64,000 nucleotides of DNA, from assembly GCF_000722635.1 (NCBI RefSeq), contig NZ_JOKH01000004.1, forward strand, positions 246,285-310,284, given 5' to 3'. The notes beneath the pieces were generated by a model. That model searched no databases. It saw only the letters and a list, made by a program, of their open reading frames with translations, and was not told where the DNA came from. The DNA comes from Endozoicomonas numazuensis (GTDB lineage: Bacteria > Pseudomonadota > Gammaproteobacteria > Pseudomonadales > Endozoicomonadaceae). This document shows positions 34,871 through 44,217 of the stretch, piece after piece; within the stretch, counting starts at the first letter, position 1; every line of letters begins with the position of its first letter. The translations under genes and the position numbers were made by a program.

Positions 34871-35887
34871 TCAGGCTAGAGCACTGATTCCCAAAATAGT
34901 CATGTACCCTGCAAAGCAGGCCAGCAGAATGGCACTCTTATAGCGAGGGATATAGCTGCAGGCAGCTCTTCGGAGGCTAAGAGTTGAGCCTGAAGCCTTG
35001 TCAGTATTACCCATAGATAAACTGCTCACCACAATGATGGCCAGTGCAGCGGTCAGCCCTGCCATGGCCAGTCCATCCCTTTGTATAACAAGGGAATCTA
35101 TTTTCAAACCACCACTGAGAATCCCGGGGAAAGCCAGCACACCCAATAAATTAAATATATTGGAGCCAATGACGGTTGCCATCACCAGATCAAACAAGCC
35201 TTTTCGGGCGCTGGCCAAGGCTGCAGCCATTTCTGGAAGGCTGGTGCCAAAGGCAATGACGGTCAAGCCAATGATAACTTCACTGATACCGAAAGAACGT
35301 GCCAGTTCACTGGCTCCCCATACCAGCAACTTGGAGCTGCCCATAAGTAAGGCTAACAGCACCAGGCTTTCCACAACGGCGCGAGCGGTAGAGATGGAAA
35401 GAATAACCACCTCTTCGTCGTCTTCACTGTCACCGCCAGAATGTCTTGCCAGATAGTAGCAATAGGCAACCAGCGCTCCGGCCAGGATAAATCCATCTGT
35501 CTGGCTCAGGTCGCCATCCAGCATCAGGGCCAGCGAGAAAGCGACGACCAGCCCTAGCAGGGGGAGTTCACGAGTGATAATACGACGGCTGACTACCAGT
35601 GGGTAAATGACACCACACAGAGCAAGAACAAGGCCAATATTGATGATATTGGAGCCCAGAGCATTACCTATGGCGATACCGGCAGAGCCATCCAGAGCCG
35701 CTACAGAAGATACCAGTAGTTCTGGTGCTGAAGTACCGAAAGCTACAATGGTCATACCAATAGTGAGGATGGACATACCCAGCCGTGAGGCAAGAGTAGA
35801 AGCCACTTCGATCAATCGATCTGCGCTCCAGGACAATATTACAAAGCCCACGGCAATGGCGGCAACAAAGGAAAGGATTTCAATCAT
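34871..35887 (-). CDS. Calcium/sodium antiporter of the CaCA family (YrbG-like)
   Basis: The protein (338 residues from ATG) has the two internally repeated alpha motifs of cation/Ca2+ exchangers, TIVAFGTSAPELLVSSVAAL and TVIAFGTSLPEMAAALASA, each within a bundle of five helices. An acidic loop SGGDSEDDEEVV separates the halves. It exports Ca2+ or a similar ion in exchange for Na+ or H+. A GTG 27 bases upstream is in frame; neither start has a strong Shine-Dalgarno. It is not next to the lpt/kds genes that usually accompany yrbG and is part of the block inserted between nrdR and ribD. Confidence 0.9.
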   Translation of the reverse strand: MIEILSFVAAIAVGFVILSWSADRLIEVASTLASRLGMSILTIGMTIVAFGTSAPELLVSSVAALDGSAGIAIGNALGSNIINIGLVLALCGVIYPLVVSRRIITRELPLLGLVVAFSLALMLDGDLSQTDGFILAGALVAYCYYLARHSGGDSEDDEEVVILSISTARAVVESLVLLALLMGSSKLLVWGASELARSFGISEVIIGLTVIAFGTSLPEMAAALASARKGLFDLVMATVIGSNIFNLLGVLAFPGILSGGLKIDSLVIQRDGLAMAGLTAALAIIVVSSLSMGNTDKASGSTLSLRRAACSYIPRYKSAILLACFAGYMTILGISALA

Positions 35888-36186
35888 ATCAACAGACGAG
35901 AGGGCTTTTGACACAGGTAACAGTCACCAGGCCCTCAATAACCAGTGCTATCACCCGAGTCTCGCCAAGAAGTGTATTCACTACACTGCCGTATACGCCA
36001 CAGTCGAATGACCAATGATGTTGACGTATACACCTGTTGTTTACCAGGCAGGCTACTCCCCCGAATTGCCGTTAGTCTATTGACTTCGGTCTCTTATATC
36101 CAGAGGGATTACCGAAGCGGGAGTGTAGTTTCTTTCTCTTTTTTGAATGGCTATGATGCTCGCCAGTATTACAAGAAGATTTGAAT

Positions 36187-36732
36187 ATGTATCCTTTCAT
36201 CCGACTTCTGTCGACGATTCGTAAAGCCAATAAAGCGCCTGCTATTCAGGCTCATGCCATCAGTGAAAACAGTTTTCGCTGCATGCCCTGGGATTTGGAT
36301 CTATTCATGGAAATGAATAATGGTCGTGTTTTGACGCTTTATGACCTGGGTCGGTTTACTCTTTCTATTCAAACAGGGTTGGCCCGTGTCCTCAAAAGAG
36401 AAAACTGGGGGCTGGTGGTTGCTGGCAGCACTACCCGTTATCGTAAGCGGGTCAGAATGTTCGACACAGTGACTATGTATACTCAGGTGGCAGCAATGGA
36501 TGAACGGTGGATTTATATTGTTCAGTCCATGTGGGTAAAAGGTGAACCCGCTTCTTCCGTTTTGTTAAGGACGGCCATTACGGAAAAAGGCAGGATGATT
36601 GCCACTGAGCGAGTCAGAAAAGCGATGGGGCGTGAAGATTGGCACCCCCAGCCAGAAGGCTGGGTAAAAGCCTGGATAGAGAGTGAAGAGACTCGTCCAT
36701 GGCCTCCTTTGAATAGAGAACAGGCTGACTAA
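36187..36732 (+). CDS. Hotdog-fold acyl-CoA thioesterase-like protein
   Basis: The 181-residue protein resembles 4HBT-type thioesterases (THEM6-like group): MPWDLDLFMEMNNGRVLTLYDLGR gives the Asp and the N-terminal helix of the hotdog fold, followed by TTRYRKRVRMFDTVTMYTQV and a final strand region. These enzymes hydrolyse acyl-CoA thioesters; the natural substrate is unknown. I chose ATG 36187 over an upstream TTG because AAGAAG lies in a suitable position. Confidence 0.75.
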   Translation: MYPFIRLLSTIRKANKAPAIQAHAISENSFRCMPWDLDLFMEMNNGRVLTLYDLGRFTLSIQTGLARVLKRENWGLVVAGSTTRYRKRVRMFDTVTMYTQVAAMDERWIYIVQSMWVKGEPASSVLLRTAITEKGRMIATERVRKAMGREDWHPQPEGWVKAWIESEETRPWPPLNREQAD

Positions 36733-36817
36733 TCTTGGTCTGTTGACTTCCCGTGATGAGGTCTGCTCAGTATTCATAATCATCATATTTAGATATTAAA
36801 AGGCAAGGGCCGTAAGT

Positions 36818-37756
36818 ATGACTGACCTCAATCAGGCTATTGAAACCCTCTCTCATCATGAAGAGGGCGTATTTCCCAGGAAGGCTTTGGAAACACTGCT
36901 GGACAATCAGGAAGCAGTTAATCCACAGTTGCTGGATTATCTGGAGTCGGTCGCAATTGACCCCACAGGGACGATAGAGAGCTGGCAAACCGACTTTCTG
37001 GTGGTTGCTTTGTTTTTACTGGCCCAGTTTCGAGACGTTCGAGCTTATCAGCCGCTGATCAAGTTGTTGAACAAGCTGGATTCTGAGACTGACTGGATTC
37101 TGGGCGAAGAAGGTTTAAGTCGCATTCTGGCGTCTGTCTGTGATGGTGACGTGACACCGCTTCAGGCTTTGGCTGAAAACCCTGAAATCGCTGAATATAT
37201 CCGTTCCGAAGCGTTCTATGCTCTGTTAACCCTGGTGTGTCGCGGACAGTGGGATAAATCTGCGCTCCATGATTACTGTCGTCGTATGTTAGAAGGTGGC
37301 CTGAATTATGAAGGGGGATACCTTCGTATCAGTCTGACACATATCTGCGAAATGATGATGTTCTCAGACCTTCTTGAAACCATCAGGAACTGTTATCAGA
37401 AATGGCCTGAGATGTCAGAATTCATCCGCTTTGATGAAGTGGAAGAAAGTCTGCAATCCGGGGAGGCGGATGAATTTGGTTTATCGTTTCACCGAGATTA
37501 TATTACCGATGCAATAGCCGACCTGGAAAAACATGCCTGCTTTGTGGCCGGTGATGGGGCTGAGGGTGACGATCTTGATGGTTTTGATCTTAGCGAACTT
37601 TTTGGCTCACCTGATGATGTGGCAAGCGAAGTTGAAGGCTTCTTTGCAAACGCTGAAACACAAGAAACCTTTGTGAGAGACTTGCCTAAAGTGGGGCGTA
37701 ATGACCCTTGCCCCTGTGGCAGTGGTAAAAAATTCAAGAAATGCTGTGGTAAGTGA
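36818..37756 (+). CDS. DUF1186 protein with C-terminal SEC-C zinc motif
   Basis: The 312-residue protein starts with a helical DUF1186 domain (HEAT-like repeats, residues 1-230, e.g. [14 protein letters not shown] and [17 protein letters not shown]) and ends with a SEC-C motif [19 protein letters not shown], which binds zinc as in SecA. Such proteins may be adaptors or chaperone-like, but no function is established. It follows the thioesterase on the same strand with an 85-base gap. Confidence 0.85.
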   Translation: MTDLNQAIETLSHHEEGVFPRKALETLLDNQEAVNPQLLDYLESVAIDPTGTIESWQTDFLVVALFLLAQFRDVRAYQPLIKLLNKLDSETDWILGEEGLSRILASVCDGDVTPLQALAENPEIAEYIRSEAFYALLTLVCRGQWDKSALHDYCRRMLEGGLNYEGGYLRISLTHICEMMMFSDLLETIRNCYQKWPEMSEFIRFDEVEESLQSGEADEFGLSFHRDYITDAIADLEKHACFVAGDGAEGDDLDGFDLSELFGSPDDVASEVEGFFANAETQETFVRDLPKVGRNDPCPCGSGKKFKKCCGK

Positions 37757-37788
37757 CTCTGGCTAAAATGAGTCTTCAAGGGTTGAGG

Positions 37789-38481
37789 TCAACACTCTCC
37801 ATTTTTTTGTGCCCAGATTTCTGATGCCTTCAGGTAGCACTCATGGCCCTTGGTCATTTCAGCCTCGACCTCTAGCCGCTTTTGCTGACCATTAATGCAT
37901 TCGATGTCGTCCAGTACATCGGTTTCTTTGATGTCACCCGCAAGAAGGGCAACAACGCCTTGGCTCTCTGTTAGCCATTGAGCCACTTCCGGTTGCTCAG
38001 CAACCACTTTTAGTCCTCGAACAAGGCAGGCTCGGACTTCTTGCTGGAGCTCGTCCAGGAGGTCAAGCCGTTCCCGGTCTGAGTGGGTAGTGCAGGTTTC
38101 ATCATCGAGGCTGTAATAAATATCGTCCAGCAGGTATTCCACCTTGCTACGGTATTGATCCAGCGCTCCAAACTCTTCTTCTGCTTCGTGATAGGGCGAG
38201 TCACAGGGGCTCCATCGTAGAGAGAGTTTCTGTTCGTCTCGGCTAAGCACTGAGTCTTTCATGTAGTAATCGGTGACATGGTTCAGTCCTCTTTCAGTCG
38301 AAAAAGTAGAAAGAAGGTAACCGACGTATTCACCGTTGTGGTACACCCCCAGGCAGTAAAGTCCGTCTTTTTGATATCGCTGAATAATACGACTAAAAAC
38401 AGGTAGTACTTCTCTGATCAGAGCCTGCTCCAGTTCCGTTACAGCTTGTTTGAATTGTTCGATCCTGTCCTGATATTGCAT
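37789..38481 (-). CDS. Cytosolic protein of unknown function
   Basis: This 230-residue acidic protein begins with a long helix (MQYQDRIEQFKQAVTELEQALIREVLPVFS is its first turn set, residues 1-30). A strand pair DGLYCLGVYHNGEYVGYLLS follows, then Asp/Glu-rich helices. A resemblance to DUF4303-type proteins (immunity-related in some genomes) is possible but I cannot establish it. It converges on the DUF1186 gene, and no toxin-like gene is adjacent. Confidence 0.65.
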   Translation of the reverse strand: MQYQDRIEQFKQAVTELEQALIREVLPVFSRIIQRYQKDGLYCLGVYHNGEYVGYLLSTFSTERGLNHVTDYYMKDSVLSRDEQKLSLRWSPCDSPYHEAEEEFGALDQYRSKVEYLLDDIYYSLDDETCTTHSDRERLDLLDELQQEVRACLVRGLKVVAEQPEVAQWLTESQGVVALLAGDIKETDVLDDIECINGQQKRLEVEAEMTKGHECYLKASEIWAQKNGEC

Positions 38482-38541
38482 GACAACTTCCTTATAGGGT
38501 GCAGTGTCAGCTTAATGATTTTTATCGTATAAGTCAGTGCT

Positions 38542-38916
38542 CTAAATTCTGAATTTCTCGGGGTGCGGCCAAAGCTCGCTTTCTGGTCGATCAAACTGAA
38601 TCAGTTCAACCAGAGTTCTGCCATCTTTTATGAAAGCGACAGTGACATGTTCTGCAGGACTCCGTGGTGACAGAACCACTTCTTTGCCCTCCAGTGCGGC
38701 TTCCAGGTCATCTACCTCAAAGGCGATGTGTGGGGTTGTTTTAATAATGTCTGGAAGCGTACTGTCTTCGTCAAAGTTCATTCATTCGACAGCGTAGGGT
38801 GTTTCAAAGTAACCCGTTGCGTGCAGCTTCAGTTTTTCGTTGTAACAGTCATCGGGAAGCTTTTCCCGGGTGGGGATACCGACGTGATGAAAGCGGAGTT
38901 CCTGCACTTTGGCCAT
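38542..38916 (-). pseudogene. VOC/glyoxalase-family gene interrupted by one UGA codon
   Basis: The first 44 codons from ATG 38916 read MAKVQELRFHHVGIPTRE..ATGYFETPYAVE, then TGA, then ATG and 78 further codons (MNFDEDSTLPDIIKTTPHIAFEVDDL..TLVELIQF). Both halves are in the same frame and join into a normal single-domain VOC protein of about 124 residues with the metal-site pattern HHVGIP and the C-terminal FEVDDLEAAL. In relatives the position after PYxVE is Trp, so one G-to-A change (TGG to TGA) explains the break. The TGAATG overlap could also allow coupled reinitiation. It may be a fresh pseudogene or a split gene. Confidence 0.8.
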
Positions 38917-38977
38917 GTCCTCTGATCTATAGTTCAAACGTTGCGTTTTTGCTGGACAGTATAGAGGGCACTGAAGA

Positions 38978-39532
38978 GTGAAGATTATCCTGATTCATGG
39001 CAACGGTGGTTGTACTGCCGACATGCACTGGTACTTTTATGTGGAAAAGGAACTAACTGCCCGAGGGTATCGGGTTGTGAGAAAAACGCTGCCTGATAAT
39101 CAGGTGGCTCATGAGTCTATTTGGATTCCCTATATCAGAGATGTACTGGAAGCGGGTCAGGAAGATGTCCTGGTCGGCCATTCATCGGGCGCTATTGCAG
39201 CGATGCGTTTTGCAGAGCAATACTCTCTGGCAGGCATGGTGCTGGTCAGTGCTTATATTTCCGATCTGGGGAATGAGAATGAAAAAGCCGGTGGCTGGTT
39301 CGATCGTCCCTGGCAGTGGGAAAAAATATGCAATCATCTGCCTTGGGTGATTCAGTTTGCTTCAGTTGATGACCCTTGGATTCCCATTGATGAAGCTCGA
39401 TGGGTTCGCTCCCATTTAAAGTCAGAATACTATGAGTATTCCGATCGGGGTCATTTTACCGGTGAGCCTGACACTACGGAGTTTCCTGAGTTGGTAGAAG
39501 CCCTGGATCGAAAGTTGTCGAATAGACCGTAA
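38978..39532 (+). CDS. RBBP9/YdeN-type alpha/beta hydrolase
   Basis: The 184-residue protein starts at GTG and has the small serine-hydrolase fold: IILIHGNGG oxyanion strand, the nucleophile elbow LVGHSSGA (Ser near residue 69), the acid in SVDDPWIPIDEA and the final catalytic histidine in DRGHFTGE. The family hydrolyses small esters; no substrate is known. It is divergent from the broken VOC gene and precedes ribD by 90 bases on the same strand. Confidence 0.85.
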   Translation: MKIILIHGNGGCTADMHWYFYVEKELTARGYRVVRKTLPDNQVAHESIWIPYIRDVLEAGQEDVLVGHSSGAIAAMRFAEQYSLAGMVLVSAYISDLGNENEKAGGWFDRPWQWEKICNHLPWVIQFASVDDPWIPIDEARWVRSHLKSEYYEYSDRGHFTGEPDTTEFPELVEALDRKLSNRP

Positions 39533-39622
39533 GCATTTATCGGGTTTGCTCACCAGTGAGTGATGAAAAACGTAAATCCATATAAACTAGCCCCTTTTCT
39601 GACTTGACCCGGAGCGCGTCCC

Positions 39623-40750
39623 ATGGCGTCAGCCATCGATCATGAAATGATGTCCCGTGCCCTGCAACTGGCACGAAAAGGTTTATTCACCACAATGCCT
39701 AATCCCAGGGTAGGGTGCGTGATCATGAAAGATGGAGTTATTGTCGGCGAGGGCTTTCATGAGCGCTCAGGCGAGCCCCATGCTGAAGTGTATGCCCTGA
39801 AAATGGCGGGTGACAAGGCAGAGGGTGCGACGGCTTATGTCACCCTTGAGCCTTGCAGTCATTTCGGAAAAACACCTCCTTGTGCAGAAGCGTTGATCAA
39901 GGCAAAAGTAGCCCGGGTGGTGGCAGCCATGGAAGACCCCAATCCTCTGGTGTCTGGCCGTGGTATGAAAATGCTGAGTAAAGCTGGCATTGAGGTTGAG
40001 TCGGGTGTTCTTGAGGCCGAAGCCAGAGCATTAAATCCCGGATTCATCAAAAAGATGGTGAGCAATCAGCCTTATGTCCGGTTGAAGCTGGCCATGAGTC
40101 TGGACGGCAGAACTGCGATGGAAAGTGGTGAGTCCCAGTGGATCACCGGGCCCGATGCCCGCAGCGAAGTTCAAAAGTTGCGGGCTCAGAGCTGTGCGGT
40201 TATTTCTGGCGTGGGCTCGATTCTTCAGGATAATGCTTCGTTGACGGTCAGAGCCGAAGAGCTGGGTCTTCCTAATGCCCAGACACTGGCTCAGAGACAG
40301 CCACTAAGAGTGGTGCTGGATTCATCCCTGCAAACCCCTGTTGATGCAAAAGTCATAACCGGACCCGGACAAGTTCTGATGGTATGTACTGATCAGGCAG
40401 GGCAAGACAAGCAGGCAAAGCTGGAAGCTGCTGGGGCAGAAGTGGTGAAGCTGAATGGCAGCAATGGCCAGGTTGACCTGAAAGAGTTAATGACTCTTTT
40501 GTCCAGTAAAGGTTGCCAGGAAGTCTTGTTGGAAACGGGGGCCACTTTGGCCGGTGCTGCTGTCAATGAAGCGCTGGTGGATGAATTGATTGTATTTATG
40601 GCTCCGACGCTCATGGGGGCTGCTGCCAGGCCATTGCTAAAACTGCCCTTCCAGTCCATGTCAGAAAAGCTTGATCTTAATGTCTCTGATATCCGGGCTA
40701 TCGGTAATGACTGGAAAATCACGGCGACTTTCAAAGATAAAACTGACTAA
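39623..40750 (+). CDS. ribD: Bifunctional riboflavin deaminase/reductase
   Basis: RibD deaminates the GTP-derived pyrimidine and then reduces its ribose side chain. In this 375-residue protein the N-terminal cytidine-deaminase-like domain has the zinc site HAE (SGEPHAEVYAL) and PCSHFGKTPPC. The C-terminal reductase domain starts near residue 150 with PYVRLKLAMSLDGRTA. It opens the rib block: ribE follows after 23 bases, then ribBA, ribH, nusB, thiL and pgpA, an order shared with Pseudomonas. Confidence 0.97.
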   Translation: MASAIDHEMMSRALQLARKGLFTTMPNPRVGCVIMKDGVIVGEGFHERSGEPHAEVYALKMAGDKAEGATAYVTLEPCSHFGKTPPCAEALIKAKVARVVAAMEDPNPLVSGRGMKMLSKAGIEVESGVLEAEARALNPGFIKKMVSNQPYVRLKLAMSLDGRTAMESGESQWITGPDARSEVQKLRAQSCAVISGVGSILQDNASLTVRAEELGLPNAQTLAQRQPLRVVLDSSLQTPVDAKVITGPGQVLMVCTDQAGQDKQAKLEAAGAEVVKLNGSNGQVDLKELMTLLSSKGCQEVLLETGATLAGAAVNEALVDELIVFMAPTLMGAAARPLLKLPFQSMSEKLDLNVSDIRAIGNDWKITATFKDKTD

Positions 40751-40773
40751 TGATTACCGGGAATTGATCCTAT

Positions 40774-41439
40774 ATGTTTACAGGCATTATCGAGGCTGTT
40801 GGCAGCCTGCAGAAAGTAGAATCCCGCTCTGGTGATTTGAGATTGACGGTGAACACCGGTCAATTGGATCTTTCTGATGTCAAACTGGGCGACAGTATTG
40901 CCACCAATGGTGTTTGCCTGACCGTGGTCGAATTGACCGGGCAGGGCTATGTTGCCGACGTTTCGCTGGAAACTCTGGAGTACTCAACACTCTCGGGTCT
41001 GGCTGTTGGCTCTGCTCTGAATCTGGAAAAGGCGCTGACGCCTTCAAGCCGGCTGGGTGGACACCTGGTGAGTGGTCATGTTGATGGTGTGGGTAAAATT
41101 GTCTCCATTGAACCTTCAGGCCGGTCTACCGTCTACTGGGTCGAAGCACCTGCCAGTCTGGCCCGGTATATCGCTCATAAGGGGTCTGTCACCATTGATG
41201 GTGTCAGTCTTACCGTAAACAAGGTGGATGGTTGCCGGTTTGCTCTGAATATCGTGCCCCATACCCAGCAGGGAACCATTATTACCGGTTACCGGGCAGG
41301 GACAGAAATCAATCTGGAGGTGGATGTACTGGCCCGATATCTGGAAAGGTTGATGGACCCGAGTCTCAGAGAAGAGAGCGAATCAGCCCCTTCCAGCCTG
41401 ACGGCCGGTTTTCTTGCCGAACATGGCTTTATGAAGTGA
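40774..41439 (+). CDS. ribE: Riboflavin synthase, alpha chain
   Basis: It dismutates two 6,7-dimethyl-8-ribityllumazine molecules to riboflavin. The 221-residue protein begins [10 protein letters not shown] and has two lumazine-binding repeats, each with a G-D-S-I/T-x-x-x-G-V-x-L-T-V pattern ([11 protein letters not shown] and [11 protein letters not shown]) and GHVDGVG. The C-terminal 20 residues are slightly longer than usual. Confidence 0.97.
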   Translation: MFTGIIEAVGSLQKVESRSGDLRLTVNTGQLDLSDVKLGDSIATNGVCLTVVELTGQGYVADVSLETLEYSTLSGLAVGSALNLEKALTPSSRLGGHLVSGHVDGVGKIVSIEPSGRSTVYWVEAPASLARYIAHKGSVTIDGVSLTVNKVDGCRFALNIVPHTQQGTIITGYRAGTEINLEVDVLARYLERLMDPSLREESESAPSSLTAGFLAEHGFMK

Positions 41440-41519
41440 TAGCTTCCAGCTTGGGAATGAAACCGTTAGAATAGGGCGGTTTCGCATGCCGGATGTATAA
41501 AAACACACACGGGGGTGTT

Positions 41520-42632
41520 ATGCAGCTTAACTCCATCGAAGAGATTATTGAGGATATTCGCCTCGGAAAACCTGTCATTCTGATGGATGATGAGGATCGT
41601 GAAAACGAAGGTGACCTGATAATCGCTGCTGAGAAGATCACTCCTGAGATCGTGAATTTCATGGCCCGGGAAGCCAGAGGGCTGCTTTGCCTGACTCTGA
41701 CCGGAGAGCGTTGTGACTTTTTGGGACTGCCTCCCATGGTAGGGGCGGAAGATAACTCATCGGGTTTTGGTACTCCTTTTACCGTTTCCATTGAAGCGGC
41801 GGAAGGTGTGACCACAGGTATTTCTGCCCATGACCGGGCCAGAACCATTCGGGCAGCAGTGGATCCACTGTCCCGTCCCGGTGATATTGTTCAGCCCGGT
41901 CATGTGTTCCCGCTGAGAGCTCAACCAGGCGGAGTGTTGAGTCGTGCCGGCCATACTGAAGCCGGTTGTGATCTGGCTCGTCTGGCAGGTCTGACACCTG
42001 CGGCAGCCATTATCGAAATCATGAATGAAGATGGCACCATGGCTCGCCGTCCCGATCTGGAAGTGTTTGCCAAAGAACATGACCTGAAAATCGGCACCAT
42101 TGCTGATCTGATCAACTATCGGATCCTGAATGAAAAAACGGTCGAAAAGGTTGAACAGCGTAGGCTGGATACCGATTTTGGCCAGTTTGATATGACGGCC
42201 TATAAGGATTCTATCAGTGGTGCCACGCATATAGCGCTGACCAAGGGCTATATTACACCGAACTCGCCTGCCCTGGTTCGGGTTCATGCCATGGAGCCTT
42301 TCCGTGATCTGCTGTCAGCGCATCCGGAAAAAAGCAAACCCAGCTGGTCTTTGCATAAGGCTTTGGCCCGGGTGGCCAGCGAAGGGCGTGGTGTGATTGT
42401 GCTGCTGGACTCTGAATCGAGACTTGATCTGGGCGGAGCCCTGGAACGATTCTCGGAAGGTAAAAGTGGTAGCAGCGGTATGTCCGGAGCTTACCTGACC
42501 ATAGGCACCGGCTCACAGATTCTGCGTGATCTGGGAGTGGGAAAAATGCGTCTGCTCAGCTCACCGGTTCGCTTTGGCGCCTTGTCCGGATTTGATCTGG
42601 AAATTGTTGAATACATCCCGTGTGATGACTGA
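41520..42632 (+). CDS. ribB: 3,4-dihydroxy-2-butanone-4-phosphate synthase with degenerate GTP-cyclohydrolase II domain
   Basis: The N-terminal half (residues 1-205) is a complete RibB with [11 protein letters not shown], the THDRARTIR-like segment [11 protein letters not shown] and [16 protein letters not shown]; it makes the four-carbon unit for lumazine. The C-terminal half aligns with GTP cyclohydrolase II but lacks the zinc cysteines: where RibA has [13 protein letters not shown] this protein has [10 protein letters not shown] and no cysteine. The real cyclohydrolase is ribA at 47729. The ATG at 41520 is chosen over one 27 bases upstream because of GGGGGTG just before it. A terminator follows. 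It is often annotated ribBA. Confidence 0.93.
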   Translation: MQLNSIEEIIEDIRLGKPVILMDDEDRENEGDLIIAAEKITPEIVNFMAREARGLLCLTLTGERCDFLGLPPMVGAEDNSSGFGTPFTVSIEAAEGVTTGISAHDRARTIRAAVDPLSRPGDIVQPGHVFPLRAQPGGVLSRAGHTEAGCDLARLAGLTPAAAIIEIMNEDGTMARRPDLEVFAKEHDLKIGTIADLINYRILNEKTVEKVEQRRLDTDFGQFDMTAYKDSISGATHIALTKGYITPNSPALVRVHAMEPFRDLLSAHPEKSKPSWSLHKALARVASEGRGVIVLLDSESRLDLGGALERFSEGKSGSSGMSGAYLTIGTGSQILRDLGVGKMRLLSSPVRFGALSGFDLEIVEYIPCDD

Positions 42633-42653
42633 CCACACTTTATGACTGGAAAG

Positions 42654-42678
42654 CAGCCTGTTTCAGGCTGTTTTTTTT
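42654..42678 (+). terminator. Rho-independent terminator after ribB
   Basis: CAGCCTG and CAGGCTG form a seven-base stem with a three-base loop, followed by eight T. It separates ribD-ribE-ribB from ribH, which therefore needs its own promoter in 42679-42836. No FMN-riboswitch-like structure was recognised there. Confidence 0.92.
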
Positions 42679-42836
42679 CAGTAACCAGTGCAGCTATTCG
42701 CTAAACAAAATTCTGTTCGCACTGAGCCTCAGGATGAACGGAATATGTATGAGCAATAACGCTTGGCTGCACAAGTCAGAGCACAGGCACTTCGTCTTAA
42801 GTGCATCAGACACAAAGATTTATTGAGGAAAATGCT

Positions 42837-43310
42837 ATGTCTTTGAAAACCATCGAAGGCTCTTTGCAGGCTAATGGTGGCAAATACGCGATCGTGGTTG
42901 GTCGTTGGAATGCTTTTGTTGTCGAAAGTCTGCTCAATGGTGCTGTGGACAGTCTCACCCGTCACGGTGTTGCGGAAGAAGATATCACTATCGTTCGCTG
43001 CCCAGGCGCGTTCGAAATTCCACTGACTGTTAAGAAAGTTGCCAAAACCCAACGCTTCGACGCTATTATTGCTCTGGGTGCTGTCATTCGTGGTGGCACA
43101 CCTCACTTTGAATTCGTAGCTAACGAATGTGTGAAGGGCTTGTCCCAGGTGAATCTGGACGAAGAGATCCCGGTGAGTTTCGGTGTTCTGACCGTAGACA
43201 CCATCGAGCAGGCTATCGAGCGTTCCGGTACCAAGGCTGGTAACAAGGGTGAAGAGGCTGCTATGGCAGCTTTCGAAATGGTGTCCCTGCTCAAGAAACT
43301 GGAGGCCTGA
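42837..43310 (+). CDS. ribH: 6,7-dimethyl-8-ribityllumazine synthase
   Basis: RibH condenses the RibB product with the ribityl-pyrimidine and assembles as a capsid-like or pentameric shell. The 157-residue protein has [45 protein letters not shown] and [15 protein letters not shown], all active-site segments. The start at 42837 has GAGGAA seven bases ahead; an in-frame ATG at 42801 is rejected. nusB begins one base after the stop. Confidence 0.97.
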   Translation: MSLKTIEGSLQANGGKYAIVVGRWNAFVVESLLNGAVDSLTRHGVAEEDITIVRCPGAFEIPLTVKKVAKTQRFDAIIALGAVIRGGTPHFEFVANECVKGLSQVNLDEEIPVSFGVLTVDTIEQAIERSGTKAGNKGEEAAMAAFEMVSLLKKLEA

Positions 43311-43311
43311 G

Positions 43312-43794
43312 TTGTCCACTGAGAAGCAGGAAGCCGGGCAGAAATCTGCCCCGCGTCCAAAACCGTCTGCCCGTCGTCGTGCACGTCAACTGGCGCTCCA
43401 AGCGTTGTACCAGTGGCAGATGTCCCAGTCGTCTATCACCCAGATTGAAATGCAGTTCCGTGCGGACAACGATTTCAATAAGGTTGATGATGGCTATTTT
43501 CACGTACTGCTGACCGGGATTGCCCGTGAAGCCAGCCGACTGGATGATGCCATGTCGCCATTGCTGGATCGTCCAATTTCACAATTGGATCCCGTAGAAA
43601 TGTCGGCTCTGCGCATTGGCTGTTATGAACTGATGAACCGTTCTGATGTTCCTTATCGAGTGGTCATCAACGAAGCTATTGAGCTCGTTAAGCGGTTTGG
43701 CGCTCAGGATTCTCACCGTTACATCAACGGTATCCTGGACAAGCTGGCACCGCGTGTTCGTCCGGACGAAGTGCGTAACTTCCGTAAAAAGTAA
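43312..43794 (+). CDS. nusB: Transcription antitermination factor NusB
   Basis: NusB binds boxA RNA with S10 in rRNA antitermination. The 160-residue all-helical protein shows RRRARQLALQALYQWQ, ALRIGCYELMNRSDVPYRVVINEA and QDSHRYINGILDKLA. The start is a TTG one base after the ribH stop, preceded by GGAGG inside ribH, so translation is coupled. The N-terminal 15 residues are basic and longer than in E. coli. Confidence 0.96.
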   Translation: MSTEKQEAGQKSAPRPKPSARRRARQLALQALYQWQMSQSSITQIEMQFRADNDFNKVDDGYFHVLLTGIAREASRLDDAMSPLLDRPISQLDPVEMSALRIGCYELMNRSDVPYRVVINEAIELVKRFGAQDSHRYINGILDKLAPRVRPDEVRNFRKK

Positions 43795-43898
43795 GTTGAC
43801 AGATAACCGTTAACAGTAAGAAGTTTTCAGCTAACAGTAGTAAGTGGCCAGCGCTGCTTAGGGTTGTTTTTGAAATAACTTCCTGATTTACCTCTGAT

Positions 43899-44093
43899 GC
43901 CGTTCACTCTGAGCTTGTCGAAGGGTGGTGGTATTGGGCTTCGACAGGCTCAGCCCAAACGGGTTTTGAGAGTGTTCGAGAAAGGGCATTAATTTCAGAG
44001 AACTCATAGCGTTAAATGCTAAACACACCCCGTTCATCACTTGTCTGTCGCAGGATGCTGTTGATGCACTTCGACAGGCTCAGTGCGAACGGT
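43899..44093. repeat. CTTCGACAGGCTCAG-type dispersed repeats between nusB and thiL
   Basis: Three units related to CTTCGACAGGCTCAG lie here: an inverted pair at 43900-43964 (GAGCTTGTCGAAG facing CTTCGACAGGCTC, flanked by CCGTT/AACGGG) and a single unit at 44067-44093. The pair forms a long stem. Such short palindromes are widespread intergenic repeats in many proteobacteria. The remainder of 43795-44217 shows nothing else. Confidence 0.8.
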
Positions 44094-44217
44094 GTGGGTA
44101 TTAACGCCTGGTAGAACCAGATCAGTAGATCTGTTTGCTTTCTTCCCGGAACGGCTAACTGTACTCTTTATACTGTTAACGTTATCCTCTGAACCAACCG
44201 TATCTGTGGGCTTGACT

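Noticed and set aside
42633-42836. Possible FMN riboswitch before ribH
   Set aside because: Only a simple terminator was found; no multi-helix conserved RFN-like sequence could be recognised by eye.
43899-44093. Possible regulatory RNA between nusB and thiL
   Set aside because: The structure is explained by the common CTTCGACAGGCTCAG dispersed repeats.
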